The notes below the pieces were generated by a model that had not been told where the DNA came from, searched no databases, and saw only the letters and a list, made by a program, of their open reading frames with translations. Shown here piece after piece: positions 4,839-8,874 of a DNA stretch of 8,874 nt. The translations under genes and the position numbers were made by a program. The stretch is from the NCBI GenBank assembly GCA_024227975.1, contig JAAETV010000698.1, positions 1 through 8,874 on the forward strand, written 5' to 3'. Source of the stretch: Actinomycetes bacterium. Its GTDB lineage: Bacteria > Actinomycetota > Acidimicrobiia > Acidimicrobiales > SZUA-35. Position 1 is the stretch's first letter. Every line of letters begins with the position of its first letter.

Positions 4839-7487
4839 GTGGGTTCAGGTGAGGCTTCCGAGCTCCTGGAACTAGCGGCACAAAGGTATGGCGATCCTCG
4901 TCGAGCTTTGAGCGAGTCGGCGCGCCTCCTGGCGGAGGAATCAGGCCCCCTGGAGGAGCGAACGAGCCTTCTCCATTGGATCCAAGGCCTGGCCCTTCAT
5001 GAGCTCGGCGATATACGCGGCGCAACCGAGGCATTCAATACCGCCATCTCGGTGGCCCGCGAGATCGGATCGACATCCGCTGAGGCCAGAGCACTCGCCA
5101 ACCTGGCGATCACAATGCTGCAGCAGGGCGACACCGACGCCGGACACACCGCGATCGAGCGTGCCTCCAAGCTCGACGCCGGTGCGGCCGAAGGAACGGT
5201 CAAGTACCTGTTGGCCTTGTTCGAGCAGAGGCTGGGAAACCATCGGCGAGCCTTCGAGCTCTACCAACAGGCGTTGCCACTACTAGCGCGTGAGAACGAC
5301 CAAGCGTCGGTCGCTGGCTTGCACCTCAACCGTGGCGTGCTATTCGCGTATCAGAATGACCTGGTCCAGGCCAGCCGCAACTACGCCGAGGCAGAATCAA
5401 TCGCCCGCCGTCAGGACCTGATCCTGCTCGAGGCCATGGCCGCTCACAATCTCGGCTTCACCCTCGGTCGTATGGGTGCCTTGGCCGAGGCCCTGGACAC
5501 TTTCGATCGGGCTCGTGGCCTCTACAGCCGGCTTCCATACGCTCCACGTCAGCTACGCGTTCTCCACACCGATCACGCTGACGCGCTGCTGGCTGCTGGC
5601 TTGGGGGCAGGGGCTGAAGAGGCGGCACGAGGTGCAGTCGATGCCCTCTACTCAACAGGAAACTCGGTCGACCTCGCCGAGGCCAGGTTGCTTCTCGCTC
5701 GTGTCTGTCTGGCCAACGGCAAACTGGCAGATGCACACCGGTTGGCGAAGGAGTCAGAACGGGACTTCAACGATTTCGGACGCCGGTCGTGGGCGGCGAT
5801 GGCTGGCTACGTCGACATGCTGGCCAGAGCGGCAGTCACGAGCGAGCCTGAGCTTACGCCACCAGCGCAACTAGTCGAGCTCTGCGCTACGACCGCGGAC
5901 CGGCTTGGTCAGGCTGGGTGGACGGTGGAGTCAATGGATGCCCGATTCTGGGCTGCACGGCTTGCCGCCCAACGGAGTGATGTTGGTCGAGCGGAACGGG
6001 AGTTGGCGACTGCCCGGGCGTTGCGAGGTCGCTTGTCGCCGGCGCAGGTCATCAATCGTTGGCACGCTCACGCCGTGTACCGGCTGGCAGCCGGCGACAT
6101 CCGCAAGGCCAGTCGGGCGGTGGCGGCCGGTCTGCATGAGGCCGAGGTATACCGATCCCAGATGGGGTCGACGGCGGCCCGGGTTGAGGCCACGACCTTG
6201 GCGATGGGATTGGCGCAGACAGGAGTCGAGATCGCCTTTCGCCGAGCTTCACCGGCTGCGGTGTTCCGGGCGGCAGAACGCACGCGAGCAACCGTCACTC
6301 AGCTGACGCCGGTCGTGCCTCCCTCCGGATCCCCGATCGCTCTCGAGCTCGACCGTCTCCGGTCAGAAGTGGGCCAGCGGCTGACTGCCCCCGACTCGCT
6401 CCGAGCTGCGGCGAGCGGTCCGGCCGACATCGAGCGGGCAATAACAGATCTCGCCTTGCGGACCCAGGCCGAACCCGTAGTGTTTCGGCCAACCAGCCTC
6501 ACAGCCATCCGATCCCAGCTCCGACACCGTGTATTGGTCGAGTACATCGAGCACCGGCAACACCTCCACGCCATTGTCGCTACTCGGAGCCGCACTGACC
6601 TTGTTGATCTTGGACCCCTCAAACCGGTGCAGCAGGCCCAGACCTTCCTCGACGCGTCGCTCCAGCAGCTTTTGCGGCGGGGGTCTGAACACACTCCGAG
6701 GGCCAAGACCAATGTGACCCGCAACGCGGCGGAGCTCAGTGAGCTTCTGATCGACCGGCTGGGCCTGTTTCGTGGCCGCCGCTCATACGACGACCTCGTG
6801 ATCGTGCCGACCGGGTCCCTGCATTGGCTCGCCTGGTCGTTGCTGCCCGGGCTGCGTGATCGTGACTTCTGTGTCGCACCTAGCGCGTCGCTCTGGTTCC
6901 GGCGAACGACAGCGACGGCCCCAAGCAATCGGCGAGTGCTGCTCGTGTGCGGTCCAGAACTTCCTGGTGCCGAGATCGAAATCGAGCGGCTGGCGGCTCT
7001 CAACCCGGCCGCTACCGTCTTGGCCGGTTCGGAAGCAAGCAATGAGCGGGTCACGGCGGAGCTGGCGCGGGCTGATGTGGCCCACATCGCCGCTCATGGG
7101 CTCTTCCGGTCCGACAATCCGATGTTCTCGAGCCTCAGCCTCGCTGATGGCCCACTTACCATCTACGACCTCGAGCGTCTGGATGGTGTTCCCTCGACGG
7201 TGATTCTCACCGCGTGCGATGCAGCGACACCTGCCGTGACGATGACTGACGAGGTGATAGGCACGGCATCGGCGTTGTTGTCGCTGGGCGTCACAACGGT
7301 GTTCGCCCCGATTGCTCCGGTACCCGACGGCTCACTGGAGCACTTCGTTGTTGACTTCCATCAGGCTCTGATGACGGGAGCCTCAGTTCGTGGAGCGCAC
7401 CGCATCGCCAGAGGCCAGGCTTGGCGACATCACGATGCCCTTGCCTCCACTACGGCACACTGCTTCCTACCGATCGGGGCCGGATGA
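4839..7487 (+). CDS. TPR-CHAT protein (caspase-like cysteine protease domain)
   Basis: An 882-residue protein from GTG 4839. A farther in-frame GTG at 4734 would add 35 residues that do not look like the domain and would overlap the S8 gene's ribosome binding site. Residues about 40-260 contain tandem TPR helices (for example LALHELGDIRGATEAFNTAI at 51-70), a protein-binding and sensing scaffold. About 260-545 is a further helical region with weaker repeats. About 546-882 is the CHAT domain, a caspase-fold (clan CD) protease; it shows the typical strand VIVPTGSLHWLAWSLLPGL and the catalytic dyad His753 (HIAAHG) and Cys793 (ILTACDA). The conserved tail follows, with TDEVIGTASALLSLGVTTVF and a late SVRGAHRIARGQA segment. 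There is no signal peptide or membrane segment, so it is cytosolic. It is divergent from the S8/sigma unit with a shared 116-bp control region. After the stop only a weak 5-bp hairpin (7516-7528) is visible. Proteolytic activity is predicted from the intact dyad; target and trigger are unknown. Confidence 0.93.
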   Translation: MGSGEASELLELAAQRYGDPRRALSESARLLAEESGPLEERTSLLHWIQGLALHELGDIRGATEAFNTAISVAREIGSTSAEARALANLAITMLQQGDTDAGHTAIERASKLDAGAAEGTVKYLLALFEQRLGNHRRAFELYQQALPLLARENDQASVAGLHLNRGVLFAYQNDLVQASRNYAEAESIARRQDLILLEAMAAHNLGFTLGRMGALAEALDTFDRARGLYSRLPYAPRQLRVLHTDHADALLAAGLGAGAEEAARGAVDALYSTGNSVDLAEARLLLARVCLANGKLADAHRLAKESERDFNDFGRRSWAAMAGYVDMLARAAVTSEPELTPPAQLVELCATTADRLGQAGWTVESMDARFWAARLAAQRSDVGRAERELATARALRGRLSPAQVINRWHAHAVYRLAAGDIRKASRAVAAGLHEAEVYRSQMGSTAARVEATTLAMGLAQTGVEIAFRRASPAAVFRAAERTRATVTQLTPVVPPSGSPIALELDRLRSEVGQRLTAPDSLRAAASGPADIERAITDLALRTQAEPVVFRPTSLTAIRSQLRHRVLVEYIEHRQHLHAIVATRSRTDLVDLGPLKPVQQAQTFLDASLQQLLRRGSEHTPRAKTNVTRNAAELSELLIDRLGLFRGRRSYDDLVIVPTGSLHWLAWSLLPGLRDRDFCVAPSASLWFRRTTATAPSNRRVLLVCGPELPGAEIEIERLAALNPAATVLAGSEASNERVTAELARADVAHIAAHGLFRSDNPMFSSLSLADGPLTIYDLERLDGVPSTVILTACDAATPAVTMTDEVIGTASALLSLGVTTVFAPIAPVPDGSLEHFVVDFHQALMTGASVRGAHRIARGQAWRHHDALASTTAHCFLPIGAG

Positions 7488-7608
7488 AGGTCGTAGCGGT
7501 GTCTGACTTGCCTTTCTCGGCTCCCGAGCCCTCCGAATCAGCCTGACTCAGCGCGTCCGGTCGATGGTGGTTCCCCGTCACCAAGGGGCGAGCTGTCAGA
7601 GTCGTGTG

Positions 7609-7637
7609 TCTACCTCCTCCTCAGCGGATGAGGTAGA
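7609..7637. repeat. 8-bp inverted repeat across the stop of the DUF3604 gene
   Basis: TCTACCTC (7609-7616) and GAGGTAGA (7630-7637) are exact reverse complements around a 13-base loop that contains the stop codon (7621-7623). It could act as a weak terminator for the minus-strand gene or between the two converging genes. No T-tract follows. Confidence 0.3.
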
Positions 7638-8874
7638 TGGGGCTGCTCCAGGCCTGGAACCCGTCTTCGGTCGTTACGCAGACCCAGAGCGGATTGTCAC
7701 CGTGTGGTCGCAGGGGAATGCGGACATTGCTCTGCATCTCACGGTGGGGGTTCTCGTCGGGCAGTCGGAAGACGCGGATCTGGCGACCGAGACCACCGGC
7801 GTCGAGCACGACATCGTCCAAGCCAATCTCGCTGAGGGGCATGTCGATGCGACCGTGGTTGGAGGTGAGCTCGAGTACAGCGTCGTCACCTTCGTTGAGC
7901 CAAACGTCGAAGCCACCGAAGTTGCCGGTGGTGATGGCGTCCCACTCGACGGTGTCGTCCCCGCTGGTCTCGAGACGCCGTTCGTGGTTCCAGGCGTTGA
8001 TCTTGCCCATCCGCTGGATGCCACAGTCGGTGAATCGAGCCCGCCCGGTCCAGGTGGTCTGGCGGCCTCGGCCCCGGTACTCGGCACCACTCCAGATGAC
8101 GCGAATCCGGTTGCCGAGCGCTTCGGAGTCGTAGGGTCGGAGGAGCTGCTCGACCCGCGTGCCGTTCCGGACCTCGATGCGCTCGATCGGGCCATGGGAG
8201 CTCACGCTCAAGCGGAGCTCCACTTCGGTGGCATCGCTGCGCACGATGTCACCCATCATGGCCTCGGTGACCGGGTGCGTGACCGGATCGGCGAAGGCGC
8301 CTGGATCGCGCTCGAACAGGGTGGCGCCGGCCGGAAACTGAGCTGTCACCTCCATATGGAGCCGACAACCAGTGGTGCCGTAGTGGTGGCGTCGGCGTAG
8401 GCATTCGAAGATGCCGTCGCGGCTCAGGTCATCGGTGAGGAAGCAGGTGAGTCCGCCGTAGGCACCGAATGTCGTCGCTCCCGGATAGCTCGCTCCTGGG
8501 CGACCCTTGTGGCCGTCACTGTTGCAGACAATACCCGAGCGGTGTCCGAGGCTGAAGCCGTCGGTCAGCAGCCATTCGAATGTTCCCCACGCCGAGTGGA
8601 TCTCCATGGCCGTCTCGATACGGGGATCATGGGCTTGGCCGATGTCGGCATATCGGCCGCCGACGTGGGCGTACACGACACAGTCCTCGTCCTCCAGGGC
8701 GTCGAACAGCGCAGCCGCAGTTGGGGCGTCGGTGTGCAGGTCTGATCGGTCGGACAAAAGGGCGTGTGATGACCGGTGGATTGGCCGACCCTCGCTAGCG
8801 AAGAAGACATTGCGATCACCGCCGACAGAGGTGTTGCCCGACCACTCGTAGCCGGGGAAGACGACGAAGCGCTC
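7621..8874 (-). CDS. DUF3604 (PHP-superfamily) protein, C-terminal part
   Basis: The last 417 residues of a larger protein. The frame is open to the window edge, so the start is missing and an in-frame TTG at 8757 is not the true start. The visible part begins with FVVFPGYEWSGNT and GGDRNVFF, followed by YAHVGGRYADI (His70 of the fragment), METAMEIHSAWGTFEW-like metal-site surroundings (EIHSAWG at 91-97) and NSDGHKGRPGASYPG (Asp120, His122). These are the late metal-binding motifs of PHP-type phosphoesterase/amidohydrolase folds as found in DUF3604 proteins. The C-terminal half (about 170-417) is beta-rich and ends in WSSPIYLIR. Substrate is unknown; DUF3604 members are usually annotated only as putative metal-dependent hydrolases. 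It converges on the TPR-CHAT gene across 133 bases and is probably not part of that module. Confidence 0.85.
   Translation of the reverse strand, partial: ERFVVFPGYEWSGNTSVGGDRNVFFASEGRPIHRSSHALLSDRSDLHTDAPTAAALFDALEDEDCVVYAHVGGRYADIGQAHDPRIETAMEIHSAWGTFEWLLTDGFSLGHRSGIVCNSDGHKGRPGASYPGATTFGAYGGLTCFLTDDLSRDGIFECLRRRHHYGTTGCRLHMEVTAQFPAGATLFERDPGAFADPVTHPVTEAMMGDIVRSDATEVELRLSVSSHGPIERIEVRNGTRVEQLLRPYDSEALGNRIRVIWSGAEYRGRGRQTTWTGRARFTDCGIQRMGKINAWNHERRLETSGDDTVEWDAITTGNFGGFDVWLNEGDDAVLELTSNHGRIDMPLSEIGLDDVVLDAGGLGRQIRVFRLPDENPHREMQSNVRIPLRPHGDNPLWVCVTTEDGFQAWSSPIYLIR

Noticed and set aside
4723..5034. Upstream extension of the S8 protease to a start at 5034
   Set aside because: It would overlap the start of the TPR-CHAT gene and the control region. 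The added residues look like random high-GC translation, while ATG 4722 has a good ribosome binding site.
7516..7528. CTCGG-CTC-CCGAG mini hairpin after the TPR-CHAT gene as terminator
   Set aside because: The stem is only five base pairs with no T-tract, which is within what is expected by chance in this composition.

Overview
The window is high-GC DNA with dense coding on both strands, occasional GTG/TTG starts and short overlaps between genes. This suggests an actinomycete-like bacterium (Actinomycetota, possibly Acidimicrobiia), but no rRNA or other marker confirms the taxon.

Layout: (1) 23-733 (+) is a complete RIC/YtfE/ScdA-type di-iron protein for repair of iron-sulfur clusters. (2) 734-1577 holds no convincing gene and ends in a perfect 14-bp hairpin (1501-1532) between the two converging transcription units. 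(3) 4722 down to 1578 (-) is a compact unit of four genes: a subtilisin-like S8 protease carrying eleven tandem NPVYA pentapeptides, an ECF-type sigma factor, a 150-residue helical/beta-rich protein of unknown function, and, after a 133-base spacer, a small beta-rich protein with a hexaproline run. (4) 4839-7487 (+) is a divergent gene for an 882-residue TPR-CHAT protein, that is, a caspase-like cysteine protease domain with an intact His/Cys dyad behind TPR repeats. The 116-bp divergent intergenic region has an AT-rich core, a pair of 9-bp direct repeats 22 bp apart, and a possible leaderless promoter. (5) 8874-7621 (-) is the C-terminal 417 residues of a DUF3604/PHP-superfamily protein, cut by the window edge.

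The interesting part is 2012-7487: two proteases of unrelated classes (CHAT cysteine protease and S8 serine protease), both apparently cytosolic, next to an ECF sigma factor and two small uncharacterised proteins. The architecture suggests a proteolytic signalling or conflict module. TPRs may sense a partner or signal, the CHAT and/or S8 protease is then activated, and cleavage of an accessory protein frees or silences the sigma factor. This resembles the TPR-CHAT/Csx30/sigma logic of type III-E CRISPR (Craspase), but no CRISPR or Cas gene is present. The domain identities are well supported by sequence; the wiring between the genes is inference.
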